A DNA stretch of 64,000 bases from the NCBI GenBank assembly GCA_019359675.1, contig JAHHGX010000020.1:336071-400070 (forward strand), given 5' to 3'. Positions 8,801 through 17,775 of the stretch are shown piece by piece. The first letter of the stretch is position 1, and each line of letters begins with the position of its first letter. Origin of the DNA: Calothrix sp. FI2-JRJ7 (GTDB lineage Bacteria > Cyanobacteriota > Cyanobacteriia > Cyanobacteriales > Nostocaceae). The translations under genes were made by a program, and so were the position numbers. The notes beneath the pieces are model-generated. The model saw only the letters and a program-made list of their open reading frames with translations. It did no database searches and had not been told where the DNA came from.

Positions 8801-11800
8801 GTCTTTTACAAGATATAGAAGCTGCTTATAAATTTGGGCAAGTGGCTTTACATCTATTAGAACAGTTAGATACTCATGAGGTTAGAAGCCAAACCTTATT
8901 TAAAGTTTCGACGTTCATCCTGCATTGGAAACATCATGTAAAGGAGACGTTACCACTTTTAGAAGATGCTTATTATAATGGTTTAGAATATGGAGACTTA
9001 ATACATAGTGGATATGCTGCAAGTAATAAGTGCCAATATTCTTACTGGAGTGGTTCAGAGTTAAAAAGCCTAGAACAGGAAATGGCCAGATATAGTAAAG
9101 CAATTGCTCAAATTAATCAAGAAACAGCTTTAAAGTGGCATCAGATATTTCATCAGGCAGTTTTGAATTTAATAGGAGCGTCTGAAAATCCTTGTCGTTT
9201 AGTTGGCGAAGCTTATGATGAAGAGGAATTTTTACCACTTCATATTGAATTCAATGAGCGAACAGTAATTCATTATGTATTCTTGAACAAATTAATCCTG
9301 TGCTACATGTTTGGTGAATTTTCTCAAGCTGTGGAAAATGCTACCAAAGCCGAACAGTATTTAGATGGGGTAATTGGGTGGTTAATTGTACCGTTGTTTC
9401 ATTTTTACGATTCTTTAGCACAACTAGCAATATATTCATCACTGCCACAGTTACAACAACAAGACCTTTTAAATCGAGTAGTTAATAATCAAGAAAAAAT
9501 GCAAAAATGGGCGCATTATGCCCCAATGAATCATCTGCACAAATTTTATTTAGTAGAGGCAGAACGGCATCGTGTCTTAGATGAAAAAGTAGAGGCAGTT
9601 GAGATGTACGATCGCGCAATCGCACTTGCCAAAGACAACGATTATATCAACGAAAAAGCCCTTGCTCACGAACTCGCTGCTAAATTTTATCTGTCATGGG
9701 GTAGAGAAACGATTGCCCGCACTTACATGACTAATGCTTACCATGCCTATAGCAGTTGGGGAGCTATCGCTAAAGTCAAAGATTTAGAAACACGCTATCC
9801 CCAATTAATTATGATATCGCCAAATGCACAAAAGCTAGAAACAAATTACCAAGAACTTAATCAGACAAATTTCACGAGAATTAGCAGAACTCACAGTCTC
9901 GACTTGATGACTGTGATGAAGGCTTCTCAAGCTCTTTCAGGTGAAATTGTTTTAAGCAAGTTATTGGCTAATTTGATGCGAATTTTAATTGAAAATGCAG
10001 GTGCAGAAAAGGGATTTTTAATTTTAGAAACAGCAGGAAACTTAGAGATAGAAGCTTCAGGAAGTGTAGATAAAGATGAAATAAATGTCGAGCAATCGAT
10101 ACCTGTGGAAAGCAGTCAACAGCTACCGATATCCATCATTAACTATGTGCAGAGAACACAGAAAGACGTAGTTATTAATGATGCCACTAGCGAAGCTGTA
10201 TTTAATCTGGATAATTATATCATCACCCAAAAACCAAAATCTATTTTATGTACTCCAATTATTCATCAAAGTAAACTCATTGGTATTCTTTACTTAGAAA
10301 ATAATGTAATTACTAAAGCATTTACGCCAGAGAGGTTAGAAATTTTACAACTTTTATCCTCGCAAGCAGCAATTTCAATTGAAAATGCACGTCTTTATAA
10401 CGACTTAGAGGAATATAATCGCACACTGGAAGTCAGAGTAAAAGAGCGAACTCTGGAATTAGAAGCTAAAAATTTGCAACTGCAACAGGAAATTCGTGAA
10501 CGCCAAAGAGCAGAAGAAGCCGCAGCCGCAGCCAACCGCGCCAAAAGCGAGTTTCTAGCTAGTATGAGCCATGAACTCCGCACGCCGCTCAATGGGATTT
10601 TAGGCTATGCTCAAATTTTTAAGAAAAATCAAAATTTAACAGTCCAGCAAAAGAATGGTATAAATATCATTCATCAATGCGGTGAACATCTACTAACGCT
10701 AATCAACGATATTTTAGACATCTCTAAAATTGAAGCTCGGAAACTGGAACTTTATCCCACAGAATTTTATTTTCCGGATTTTCTTGAAAGTATTGTGCAA
10801 ATCTGCCGTATACGTAGTGAACAAAAAGGAATTTTGTTAACTTATCAGCAACTTTCTCCTCTGCCTAGAGTTGTTAAGGCTGATGAAAAACGTTTGCGCC
10901 AGGTTTTAATTAATCTACTTAGTAATGCCGTCAAATTTACAGAACAAGGTACTGTAAATTTTCAGGTGGGATATCATGAGGGAAAATTAAGGTTTCAAGT
11001 CGAGGATACAGGAATCGGCATTGCACAAGAACAATTAGAAGAAATATTCTTGCCGTTTAAGCAAGTAGGAGAAGATAACCGCAAGACTGAAGGTACAGGA
11101 TTAGGATTGGCAATTAGCCGTCAATTAGTCGAGATGATGGGTGGTGAAATTAAAGTAAAAAGTACCTTAGGTAAAGGTAGCGTTTTCTGGATAGATTTAG
11201 ATTTACATGAAGTTTTATCACAAATTAGTGTTAAGAAATTTGACGAGCGTAACATTATTGGTTTTGTTGGTGATAAAAAGAAAATTTTAGTGGTAGATGA
11301 TAAATGGGAAAATCGTTCTGTTTTAGTACATTTACTAGAGCCTTTAGGGTTTGAAGTTATAGAAGCAACAGATGGCTTAGACTGTCTTAACAAAGCAACA
11401 GAGTTTAAGCCAGATGTGATTTTTATGGACTTAGTTATGAGTGTGATGGATGGTTTTGAAGCCACTCGGCGCCTGAGAATGTTACCAGACCTTAAAAAAG
11501 CAGTAGTAATTGCCATATCAGCCAGCGTTTTTGATTTTGATAAAAAACAGAGTCGAGAAGTAGGTTGCAATGATTTTCTTCCTAAGCCATTCCGAGTTGC
11601 GGAACTTTTAGAAAAATTAAGAGTTCACTTGGAATTTGAATGGGTTTATGAAGAAATAAAAAATGATATAAAATACCCAAAAGATGTTAAATTAAAATTA
11701 CAAATTCCAAATCAAGATTTGATTCCTCCACCAGCAGAGGAAATGGCAATTTTACTCGATTTGGCAATCAGGGGTAATCTAAGGAGTATTGCACAAAGAA

Positions 11801-11931
11801 CAGCTTTCTTAGAGGAGTTGGATGAAAAATGGTCTCCATTTGCGACTCATTTACGCCAACTGGCTAAAGAATTTAAATGCAAACAAATCGTAACTTTTAT
11901 TAAAAAATATTTACAGTCAACATCAAGTTAA
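5890..11931 (+). CDS. Giant hybrid signalling protein: Ser/Thr kinase-AAA ATPase-GAF-histidine kinase-receiver
   Basis: 2013 residues. Residues 1-270: Hanks-type kinase with Lys37 in SVIIKTL, catalytic HKDIKPQN (127-134, Asp129) and SPE; the metal-binding DFG reads DFS (148-150). Residues about 300-560: AAA ATPase with Walker A GYSGIGKS (329-336) and Walker B LFLDDLQWAD (near 458). Residues about 620-1330: helical repeat region. About 1340-1500: GAF domain, then a coiled coil. Histidine kinase with SHELRTPLNGILGYA (His1561), Asn1679 of the N box and GTGLGLAISRQLVEMMGG. Receiver about 1797-1925 with phospho-acceptor Asp1847, then an 80-residue helical tail. This is the Hstk architecture of Nostoc-type cyanobacteria. 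The signal is unknown. No DNA-binding output domain is present. It probably works with the next gene, 188 bp downstream. Confidence 0.95.
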   Translation: MNITIAGYNLIELLYDGTTTCVYRALRESDQTSVIIKTLKSEYPSIEQVSRLRHEYKILQTLEIEGIVKPLSLDSYQSGLSLILSGFEGETLKNFLTKKNLELNIFLHIAIQLASTLAQLHQANIIHKDIKPQNILINPKTAQVKIIDFSIASCLSQENSNPSNPNLLEGTLAYMSPEQTGRMNRSIDYRSDFYSLGVTFYEILTGQLPFQSTDSLELVHCHIAKTPVSPKEINSNLPAVVSDIVMKLLAKTAEERYQNALGFKADLEECLQQLQTTGKIEDFSIGQLDLYSQFVISQKLYGREKEVIILMNAFERVSLGATEMMLISGYSGIGKSCLVNEVHKPIVRQRGYFISGKFDQFKRNIPYASLIQAFQELIRQLLTESSQQIAIWQAKLLAALGNNAQVITDVIPEVERIIGPQPDVPQLSPTELQNRFYRLFQKFIHIFCKPEHPLVLFLDDLQWADSASLKLIHWLATDPDSQYLLLIGTYRDNEVHTTHPLILVLEEIQKSGAVVNNIVLQPLRISHVNQLVSDTLHTNLENSKSLAYLVYNKTQGNPFCLTQLLKSLYQDNLLSFNFSECCWQWDIHRLENIDITDNVIELMVSQIQRLLPATQNVLKLAACIGDKFSLEVLATVNKTNQSETAIDLWEALQAGLILPLNHSYKIPLLLDQKGINNGDYQAEAILNHTYQTITYKFLHDRVQQAAYSLIPDEQKKKTHLKIGQLLLQNATSEERKENIFALVNQLNYGTELLVYEPEKYELAQLNLLAGQKAKAATAYDSAVRYFNVGLRLLPANSWYQQYELALALHQEAAEAAFLSGDFEQMEQLIKVVLQQAKSQLDQVKVYELRIKSCEAQRKLLEAVKLGLQVLEILGVTLTESPTSLDIQKAVEETTANLAEKGIENLINLPSMIDVEKLAAFRLIVSLVPAAYQSAPALFILMACQQVNLSIQYGITPLSVSGFADYGIIFSGLLQDIEAAYKFGQVALHLLEQLDTHEVRSQTLFKVSTFILHWKHHVKETLPLLEDAYYNGLEYGDLIHSGYAASNKCQYSYWSGSELKSLEQEMARYSKAIAQINQETALKWHQIFHQAVLNLIGASENPCRLVGEAYDEEEFLPLHIEFNERTVIHYVFLNKLILCYMFGEFSQAVENATKAEQYLDGVIGWLIVPLFHFYDSLAQLAIYSSLPQLQQQDLLNRVVNNQEKMQKWAHYAPMNHLHKFYLVEAERHRVLDEKVEAVEMYDRAIALAKDNDYINEKALAHELAAKFYLSWGRETIARTYMTNAYHAYSSWGAIAKVKDLETRYPQLIMISPNAQKLETNYQELNQTNFTRISRTHSLDLMTVMKASQALSGEIVLSKLLANLMRILIENAGAEKGFLILETAGNLEIEASGSVDKDEINVEQSIPVESSQQLPISIINYVQRTQKDVVINDATSEAVFNLDNYIITQKPKSILCTPIIHQSKLIGILYLENNVITKAFTPERLEILQLLSSQAAISIENARLYNDLEEYNRTLEVRVKERTLELEAKNLQLQQEIRERQRAEEAAAAANRAKSEFLASMSHELRTPLNGILGYAQIFKKNQNLTVQQKNGINIIHQCGEHLLTLINDILDISKIEARKLELYPTEFYFPDFLESIVQICRIRSEQKGILLTYQQLSPLPRVVKADEKRLRQVLINLLSNAVKFTEQGTVNFQVGYHEGKLRFQVEDTGIGIAQEQLEEIFLPFKQVGEDNRKTEGTGLGLAISRQLVEMMGGEIKVKSTLGKGSVFWIDLDLHEVLSQISVKKFDERNIIGFVGDKKKILVVDDKWENRSVLVHLLEPLGFEVIEATDGLDCLNKATEFKPDVIFMDLVMSVMDGFEATRRLRMLPDLKKAVVIAISASVFDFDKKQSREVGCNDFLPKPFRVAELLEKLRVHLEFEWVYEEIKNDIKYPKDVKLKLQIPNQDLIPPPAEEMAILLDLAIRGNLRSIAQRTAFLEELDEKWSPFATHLRQLAKEFKCKQIVTFIKKYLQSTSS

Positions 11932-12119
11932 TTAAGAATGTTAACACAAATAAAGCTAAGTAGTTACAGTCGTCATTTTTCCTTTATAATTGGTAAGATT
12001 TATAAATAATATATTGACTTTTGGCAACCTAGTTCAATTTATTCCTACCAAGTTACTTAGTATTCGCTAGTATAAATTATTATCCTTTCTGCTCTCGGCG
12101 TGATTTTAAATGAGGTTTT

Positions 12120-14093
12120 ATGAGTACTGATGTTAATGATAAAGGCGCCATCTTAATTGTTGATGACAACCCAGCAAATTTAGAAATGTTGCTTGAGTTT
12201 TTATCGAATGCAGGATTTACTGTTTTGGTTGCGGAAGATGGCGAAAGTGCGATTACAGGAGCCGAATATGCTCCACCTGACATGATTCTATTGGACATAC
12301 TGATGCCAGTAATGGACGGTTTTGAAACTTGTCAGCGTTTGAAAGCGAATCCATTAACGCAAGATATTCCCATTATTTTCATGACCGCACTCACGGAAAC
12401 CGTGGATAAGCTCAAGGGCTTGAGTTTAGGAGCAGTCGATTATGTTACTAAACCGCTACAGCACGAAGAGGTTTTAGCCCGGATTGAACTTCATCTTAAG
12501 CTGCGAAAATTAACCAAGACACTACAAGAACAAAATCAGCGTTTGGAGAGGGAAATTTGTGAGCGTAAGCAAGCAGAACAAAAAATCCGCGAGCAAGCTG
12601 CTTTGCTAGATATCACTACAGATGCAATTCTCGTTAGAGATTTCGACAGTAAAATCAACTTTTGGAGCCAAGGGGCTGAACATTTATATGGATGGCAGGC
12701 AACAGAAGTAATTGGTAAAAATGTTAATCAACTTTTGTATCGACCGGATCTCTTATCACAACTAGAAAATGTCGAGAAAAGTCTTACCGAACATGGCTGC
12801 TGGCAAGGTGAGTTAGAGCAAGTTACCAAACAAAAGAAAAAAATTATTGTTGCTAGTCGCTGGACTTTAATGCGTGACCAACATGGACAACCTAAATCTA
12901 TTTTGACAGTTAACACTGACATTACAGAAAAAAAACAACTTGAAAGCCAATTTCTCCGCACTCAGCGTTTAGAAAGTTTGGGTACACTTGCTGGCGGCAT
13001 TGCCCATGACTTAAACAATATATTGACACCAATTTTATCAGCAGCACAACTACTACAGCTAAAACACTCTAAGTCTGATGAATGGAGTCAGCAAATATTT
13101 AGGACGATAGAAACCAGTGCTAAACGTGGATCTGCTGTAGTTAAGCAAGTGCTACAGTTTGCGCGCGGGGTCGATGGTAAGCGTGAAATAGTACTATTGA
13201 AAAATCTTTTCTTGGAAATCCAGCAGATTGTTCATGGCACATTTCCCAAATCCATAGAATTTTCTCTAAATATTCAGTCAGACCTTTGGGCTATAATTGG
13301 AGACTGCACGCACTTGCATCAGGTACTGATGAATCTTATTGTCAATGCTCGTGATGCTATGCCCGATGGTGGTACTCTCAGCATTTGTGCCAAAAATCTG
13401 TCGATTGATGAACAATATGCCCGCATGAATCTGGAGGCTAATGTCGGTTCCTACATTGTGATTACTGTTGCGGACACAGGAATTGGGATGCCGCCAGAGA
13501 TCTTAGATAGAATATTTGAGCCGTTTTTCACTACTAAAGACGTTGGTAAAGGTACAGGTTTAGGTCTTTCAACCGTAAGAGGAATCATCAAAAGCCACGG
13601 TGGTTTTATTAACGTGCATAGCATAATTGGGAAAGGAACTGAATTTAAATTGTTCTTGCCAGCAGTAAAAACGATGGCAACGTCGCCAACCGAAAATCTA
13701 GATTTGCCATATGGAAATGAAGAATTAATTTTAGTAGTAGATGATGAAGCTAAAATTCTCGAAACTACTCAAACTTTATTAAAAAGTTATAACTACAAAG
13801 TAGTGACTGCCAGTAATGGTATTGAAGCGATCGCACTGTATGCTAGCTACCAAGATAAAATCAGTGTAGTTTTGGTAGATATGATGATGCCGTTGATGGA
13901 TGGTGCAGTTACCATTCGCACATTGCAAAAAATGAATCCGTTAGTCAAGATTGTTGCTGTTAGCGGTATAGTAGGCAGCAATAAAATTACTAAAGATGCA
14001 ACTCAGGGCAAATTTATTTCTAAGCCCTATACAACTCAAGAATTATTGCAAACTTTACATGAGCTTCTTGGCCAAGAGACTTGCACAAAATAA
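12120..14093 (+). CDS. Hybrid histidine kinase: receiver-PAS-HisKA-HATPase-receiver
   Basis: 657 residues. The N-terminal receiver has phospho-acceptor Asp59 (MILLDILMP) and VTKPL; a coiled coil links it to a PAS domain (about 160-280, LYGWQATEVIGKNV). HisKA follows with LAGGIAHDLNNILTPIL (His296), HATPase with NLIVNARDAMP and GTGLGLSTVRGIIKSHGG, and a C-terminal receiver with Asp587 in VVLVDMMMP. It is cytoplasmic, with no membrane segments. With a receiver at each end it can accept a phosphate from another kinase, plausibly the giant hybrid kinase encoded just upstream, and pass it on. The only HIP1 octamer seen in the window lies in this gene at 13,827-13,834. Confidence 0.95.
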   Translation: MSTDVNDKGAILIVDDNPANLEMLLEFLSNAGFTVLVAEDGESAITGAEYAPPDMILLDILMPVMDGFETCQRLKANPLTQDIPIIFMTALTETVDKLKGLSLGAVDYVTKPLQHEEVLARIELHLKLRKLTKTLQEQNQRLEREICERKQAEQKIREQAALLDITTDAILVRDFDSKINFWSQGAEHLYGWQATEVIGKNVNQLLYRPDLLSQLENVEKSLTEHGCWQGELEQVTKQKKKIIVASRWTLMRDQHGQPKSILTVNTDITEKKQLESQFLRTQRLESLGTLAGGIAHDLNNILTPILSAAQLLQLKHSKSDEWSQQIFRTIETSAKRGSAVVKQVLQFARGVDGKREIVLLKNLFLEIQQIVHGTFPKSIEFSLNIQSDLWAIIGDCTHLHQVLMNLIVNARDAMPDGGTLSICAKNLSIDEQYARMNLEANVGSYIVITVADTGIGMPPEILDRIFEPFFTTKDVGKGTGLGLSTVRGIIKSHGGFINVHSIIGKGTEFKLFLPAVKTMATSPTENLDLPYGNEELILVVDDEAKILETTQTLLKSYNYKVVTASNGIEAIALYASYQDKISVVLVDMMMPLMDGAVTIRTLQKMNPLVKIVAVSGIVGSNKITKDATQGKFISKPYTTQELLQTLHELLGQETCTK

Positions 14094-14199
14094 ATTGTAT
14101 AACATTTGTAACTGCTGTTTGTTTAAGTACAGTGGAGACTGAAGCTTTCTAAGGAAATGAAACATCAATAAAATAAAAATCACAGTAAGCTCGTACTAG

Positions 14200-14345
14200 T
14201 AGGTTGGGTGCAACCCAACACAACCAACGTTGATATGATGAATGTAAATGTTGGGTTGTGCCTACCCTACCCTTCGGGAAAACTTCGTTAACGGGAAAAC
14301 TTCGTTAACGGCATACTGCGTAAACGCAAAGCCTCCACCCAACTT
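14200..14345. repeat. Dispersed GTTGGGT/ACCCAAC repeat element (copy 1)
   Basis: Starts AGGTTGGGTGCAACCCAAC and contains GTTGGGTTGTGCCTACCC and twice CGGGAAAACTTCGTTAACG. Related copies lie at 23,115-23,220, 25,383-25,415 and 33,265-33,299, and the GTTTTCCCG / GTAAACGGAG part recurs at 48,085-48,170. Long inverted matches suggest transcribed hairpins. It occupies most of the gap between the hybrid kinase and pabC. Confidence 0.75.
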
Positions 14346-14368
14346 ACATCCAAACAGAGGTTAAATAT

Positions 14369-15163
14369 ATTTTTTGGTACAACGGTAAATTTATAGATTC
14401 ACAAACCATTGAGTTAGACATTAACAATCCAGGGTTGTTATACGGCGCCACCGTTTTTACAACGCTACGAGTATATAACTCTTTAGATAATCCTTTGACG
14501 CAATGGCAAGCACATCTCGCGCGCATTAAAACTTCCTTAAATTATTTTGGTTGGCAGCAACCTAATTGGGACTCGGTACGCGAAGGCGCCGAATTGATGA
14601 AACAGCATTTTCCCGTATTGCGAATAACAGTGTTTCCTGATGGTAAAGAATGGATAACAGGGAGAAAGCTGGCGCCGGACTTATCAGAAAAGCAGAAACA
14701 TGGAATTACAGCGAGTATTGTTCAAGCAGATTATTACCGTTCGCTACCCGGTCACAAAACAGGAAATTATCTGGTGCCAATATTAGCAAAAACGAATGCC
14801 GCTCAAAATCATAATTCTCAAGAAGCTATATTTATAGATGACGAGGGAAACTGGTTAGAAACGACTACAGGTAATCTTTGGGGGTGGAAAGATAACTATT
14901 GGTGGACTCCTCCCTTGTCTGCGGGTATTTTACCAGGAATGGTGCGGAAGTATATAATAACTAGCTTAATTGAGCAAAATCAGGTAGTACGCGAAGACCC
15001 TTGGAATATAGAGTTAGTTGAAAGCTTTGAAACGCTTGCTTATAGTAATTGTATAGTAGAATTTATACCTATCCATACTGTTGTTATAGATACAGGTGCA
15101 TTGACATACGGCGCCCAACATCCAAGCTTGAAGGAATTACAAGCATTGTTTCAAAAGGATTAA
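14369..15163 (+). CDS. pabC: Aminodeoxychorismate lyase-like class IV aminotransferase, probably starting at ATT
   Basis: PLP enzyme of the class IV fold; by likeness to cyanobacterial proteins it is 4-amino-4-deoxychorismate lyase (folate pathway), complementing pabA at 2.2 kb. The family begins MFWYNGKFI with INNPGLLYGATVF. Here the frame encodes FWYNGKFIDSQTIELDINNP from nt 14,372 without any ATG, GTG or TTG, and the codon at the expected Met position is ATT (14,369), with GAGG 9-12 nt upstream. The first standard start, TTG 14,435, would remove 22 conserved residues. PLP lysine candidate: VPILAKTN. LETTTGNLWGW and SAGILPGMVR are typical. The FtsH-domain mini-gene follows after 16 bp. Confidence 0.8.
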   Translation: MFWYNGKFIDSQTIELDINNPGLLYGATVFTTLRVYNSLDNPLTQWQAHLARIKTSLNYFGWQQPNWDSVREGAELMKQHFPVLRITVFPDGKEWITGRKLAPDLSEKQKHGITASIVQADYYRSLPGHKTGNYLVPILAKTNAAQNHNSQEAIFIDDEGNWLETTTGNLWGWKDNYWWTPPLSAGILPGMVRKYIITSLIEQNQVVREDPWNIELVESFETLAYSNCIVEFIPIHTVVIDTGALTYGAQHPSLKELQALFQKD

Positions 15164-15179
15164 ATATCATGATTCTGCT

Positions 15180-15413
15180 ATGCCCAAAAAAACAGATGAG
15201 AAAGATAAGCGACTCGAACAATGGTCATATACGAAGTTTATCCGAGAAGTGAAAGGCGGCGCCGTTGAACGTGTGTCGTTGAGTGCCGACCGAAGCAAGG
15301 TTATGGTAAAGAGTAAAAATGATGCTAAGAAGAAACTTGTTTACTTAGTTGATGACCCAGAGCTAATTAATACTTTGACTACTAACAACGTTGATATCTC
15401 GGTTTTGCCTTAA
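15180..15413 (+). CDS. Free-standing FtsH extracellular (periplasmic) domain, no membrane or ATPase part
   Basis: 77 residues that align almost end to end with the FtsH_ext domain of the full-length FtsH encoded 430 bp downstream: both share the SADR block and the segment [22 protein letters not shown]. In this protein the stop codon follows VLP directly, exactly where FtsH continues into its second membrane helix. The N-terminus MPKKTDEKDKRLEQW is hydrophilic, so neither membrane helix nor signal peptide is present and the product should be cytoplasmic unless carried elsewhere. It lies 16 bp after pabC, probably in one transcript. It could be a partial tandem duplication kept as a regulator or decoy for FtsH, or a decaying fragment. 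Confidence 0.75.
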   Translation: MPKKTDEKDKRLEQWSYTKFIREVKGGAVERVSLSADRSKVMVKSKNDAKKKLVYLVDDPELINTLTTNNVDISVLP

Positions 15414-15420
15414 GTTTAGT

Positions 15421-15492
15421 CTTGTGGGGTGGGCTTTCTCTTGCCCGCTCTATATATTGGATGTTGACGGTTCGGGATGCCCGTTCCACAAG
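15421..15492. repeat. Dispersed CTTGTGG...CCACAAG inverted repeat (copy 1)
   Basis: Begins CTTGTGGGGTGGGCTTTC and ends CGGGATGCCCGTTCCACAAG. The ends are complementary, giving a long hairpin. The best copy is at 30,725-30,799; shortened copies lie at 25,342-25,373, 45,998-46,024 and 51,313-51,347. The structure is MITE-like, but no transposase or target duplication was identified. Confidence 0.75.
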
Positions 15493-15549
15493 ATTATATT
15501 TCCACAAGATTATATTTCCACAAGATTATATTTTTACAAGATTGTGGTT
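15486..15549 (+). repeat. 16-bp tandem repeat CCACAAGATTATATTT x3 plus a degenerate fourth unit
   Basis: Three identical 16-bp units (starting at 15,486, 15,502 and 15,518) and a diverged fourth (15,534) extend from the right end of the CTTGTGG inverted repeat. They look like slippage or replication products at the element's end. Confidence 0.9.
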
Positions 15550-15839
15550 TTGTAGTGTAATCCGTCTATACATACTCAGGCGCCTGCAAGGGTTGGCTCG
15601 CTAGAATGTATCTTCAAGGGTTTGGTGTCCACAACGGCGCCAAGCTTAATGTAACGAAATTGACTGAGGGTTCTAGAATTTTTTTGCTTTTACATGAATA
15701 TGAGAGCATTTTGCGATACCTTAAGATAAGTTAACATAATTCTTAACTACACCCAGTTGATTTCGGAACGCTCTGCGGTTCTCTAATAAACAAGAGGCGC
15801 TAAGGCGACAGCACAAAATGTACAGGAGGACTCACTTCG

Positions 15840-17705
15840 GTGAATAGTAACAACAACAATAATAATAATAATAAAAAGTGGAGAAGCGCAGGGCTGTACG
15901 CACTGCTGTTCATTGTAGTCATAGCGTTGGGAACAGCGTTTTTTGACAAACAGCCTCAAAACAGGGAAACATGGCGCTATAGCCAGTTTATTCAAGAAGT
16001 AGAAAAAGGTAACGTCGCACAAGTAAGACTGAGTGCTGACCGTACACAAGCTATCGTTAAGTCACAAAGTGGCAACCAAGTATTGGTAACTTTGGTAGAC
16101 GACCCACAATTAATTAATACGCTTACTGAGAAAAACGTAGATATTAGCGTTTTACCTCAAACCGATGAAGGTTTCTGGTTTAAGGCACTTAGCAGTTTAT
16201 TCTTCCCAGTATTACTACTAGTAGGTTTATTCTTTTTACTTCGCCGAGCGCAAAATGGTCCAGGTAGTCAAGCGATGAACTTTGGTAAGTCGCGCGCTAG
16301 GGTACAAATGGAACCGCAAACCCAAGTTACTTTTGGTGATGTTGCAGGTATTGACCAAGCGAAATTGGAATTAAACGAAGTTGTAGACTTCCTTAAAAAT
16401 GCCGACCGCTTTACAGCTATTGGTGCCAAAATTCCTAAAGGTGTATTGTTAGTTGGACCTCCAGGAACAGGTAAAACCTTGTTAGCACGTGCGGTTGCAG
16501 GTGAAGCTGGTGTACCTTTCTTCTCTATCTCTGGTTCAGAGTTTGTAGAGATGTTTGTTGGTGTAGGTGCTTCTCGTGTACGTGACTTATTCGAGCAAGC
16601 AAAAGCTAATGCACCTTGTATTGTATTTATAGATGAAATTGACGCAGTAGGTCGTCAACGTGGCGCCGGTTTAGGTGGTGGTAACGACGAACGTGAACAA
16701 ACCCTTAACCAGTTGCTCACCGAAATGGATGGCTTTGAGGGTAACACAGGTATTATCATCATCGCTGCTACCAACCGTCCCGACGTATTAGATGCAGCAT
16801 TATTGCGTCCTGGTCGCTTCGACCGTCAGGTAGTAGTAGACCGTCCTGACTACGCTGGACGTGTAGAAATTCTCAAAGTACACGCGCGTGGTAAAACTCT
16901 AGGTAAAGACGTAGATATCGAACGTATTGCACGTCGTTCACCAGGGTTTACAGGTGCTGACTTGTCGAACTTGCTCAACGAAGCAGCAATTTTGGCAGCA
17001 CGTCGTAACCTCACTGAAATTTCGATGGACGAAATTAACGACGCTATCGACCGTGTATTAGCAGGTCCAGAGAAGAAAGACCGCGTAATGAGCGAACGTC
17101 GCAAGCAGTTAGTAGCGTACCACGAAGCAGGTCATGCTCTTGTTGGTGCATTAATGCCCGACTATGACCCAGTACAAAAAATCAGCATTATTCCCCGTGG
17201 TCGTGCAGGTGGTTTAACTTGGTTTACCCCTTCCGAAGACCGTATGGACAGTGGACTTTATAGTCGTTCCTACTTAGAAAACCAAATGGCAGTTGCCTTG
17301 GGTGGACGTATCGCTGAAGAATTAATCTTTGGTGACGAAGAAGTAACCACAGGTGCTTCTGGTGACTTACAACAAGTTGCACGAGTTGCCCGTCAAATGG
17401 TGACACGCTTCGGTATGAGCGACAAACTTGGACCTGTAGCATTAGGGCGCCAGCAAGGTAACATGTTCTTAGGACGTGACATCATGTCCGAGCGCGACTT
17501 CTCCGAAGAAACCGCTGCTTCCATCGACGAAGAAGTACGTAAATTAGTAGACGTAGCTTACATTCGTGCGAAAGAAGTATTAGTAAATAACAAACTCATC
17601 CTCGACAAACTAGCAGATATGTTAGTTGAAAAAGAAACCGTAGACGCAGAAGAACTGCAAGACCTACTCGCTAACAACGACGTACAAACTGCAGCATTCG
17701 CGTAA
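15840..17705 (+). CDS. ftsH: ATP-dependent zinc metalloprotease FtsH
   Basis: Membrane-bound AAA+ protease; cyanobacterial members form hexamers in the thylakoid that remove damaged photosystem II D1 protein. 621 residues from GTG 15,840: an N-terminal tail with eight consecutive Asn, membrane helix about 19-36, the periplasmic domain with SADR and VDISVLP, second helix about 115-135, Walker A GPPGTGKT (206-213), Walker [12 protein letters not shown], second region of homology, and the zinc site HEAGH (428-432). It resembles the Synechocystis Slr0228 (FtsH2) group. The Asn run is encoded by AAC/AAT triplets that could vary in length. A GGTGGGC/GCCCACC hairpin about 70 bp downstream probably ends transcription. 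Confidence 0.96.
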   Translation: MNSNNNNNNNNKKWRSAGLYALLFIVVIALGTAFFDKQPQNRETWRYSQFIQEVEKGNVAQVRLSADRTQAIVKSQSGNQVLVTLVDDPQLINTLTEKNVDISVLPQTDEGFWFKALSSLFFPVLLLVGLFFLLRRAQNGPGSQAMNFGKSRARVQMEPQTQVTFGDVAGIDQAKLELNEVVDFLKNADRFTAIGAKIPKGVLLVGPPGTGKTLLARAVAGEAGVPFFSISGSEFVEMFVGVGASRVRDLFEQAKANAPCIVFIDEIDAVGRQRGAGLGGGNDEREQTLNQLLTEMDGFEGNTGIIIIAATNRPDVLDAALLRPGRFDRQVVVDRPDYAGRVEILKVHARGKTLGKDVDIERIARRSPGFTGADLSNLLNEAAILAARRNLTEISMDEINDAIDRVLAGPEKKDRVMSERRKQLVAYHEAGHALVGALMPDYDPVQKISIIPRGRAGGLTWFTPSEDRMDSGLYSRSYLENQMAVALGGRIAEELIFGDEEVTTGASGDLQQVARVARQMVTRFGMSDKLGPVALGRQQGNMFLGRDIMSERDFSEETAASIDEEVRKLVDVAYIRAKEVLVNNKLILDKLADMLVEKETVDAEELQDLLANNDVQTAAFA

Positions 17706-17775
17706 TGAGGCGCGGAGTTAGGAGTTATGAGTTAATAAGTAATTTCTAGCTTTTAATCAATAAAAATACATTTGT

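Larger units (their letters stand above)
15414..15839. other. Intergenic region upstream of ftsH
   Basis: 426 bp without a gene. The left half holds the CTTGTGG repeat and its 16-bp tandem units, with two GGCGCC sites (15,579 and 15,636). The right half is unique and ends with a strong ribosome-binding site (AGGAGG about 10 nt before the GTG start of ftsH). The ftsH promoter probably lies between about 15,650 and 15,800; no clear -35/-10 pair could be assigned. Confidence 0.6.

Noticed and set aside
15049..15252. 67-codon frame overlapping pabC and the FtsH-domain gene
   Set aside because: Overlaps two genes with clear homology in other frames.
15422..15604. 60-codon frame after the FtsH-domain gene
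   Set aside because: Consists of the CTTGTGG repeat and its tandem units; composition is not protein-like.
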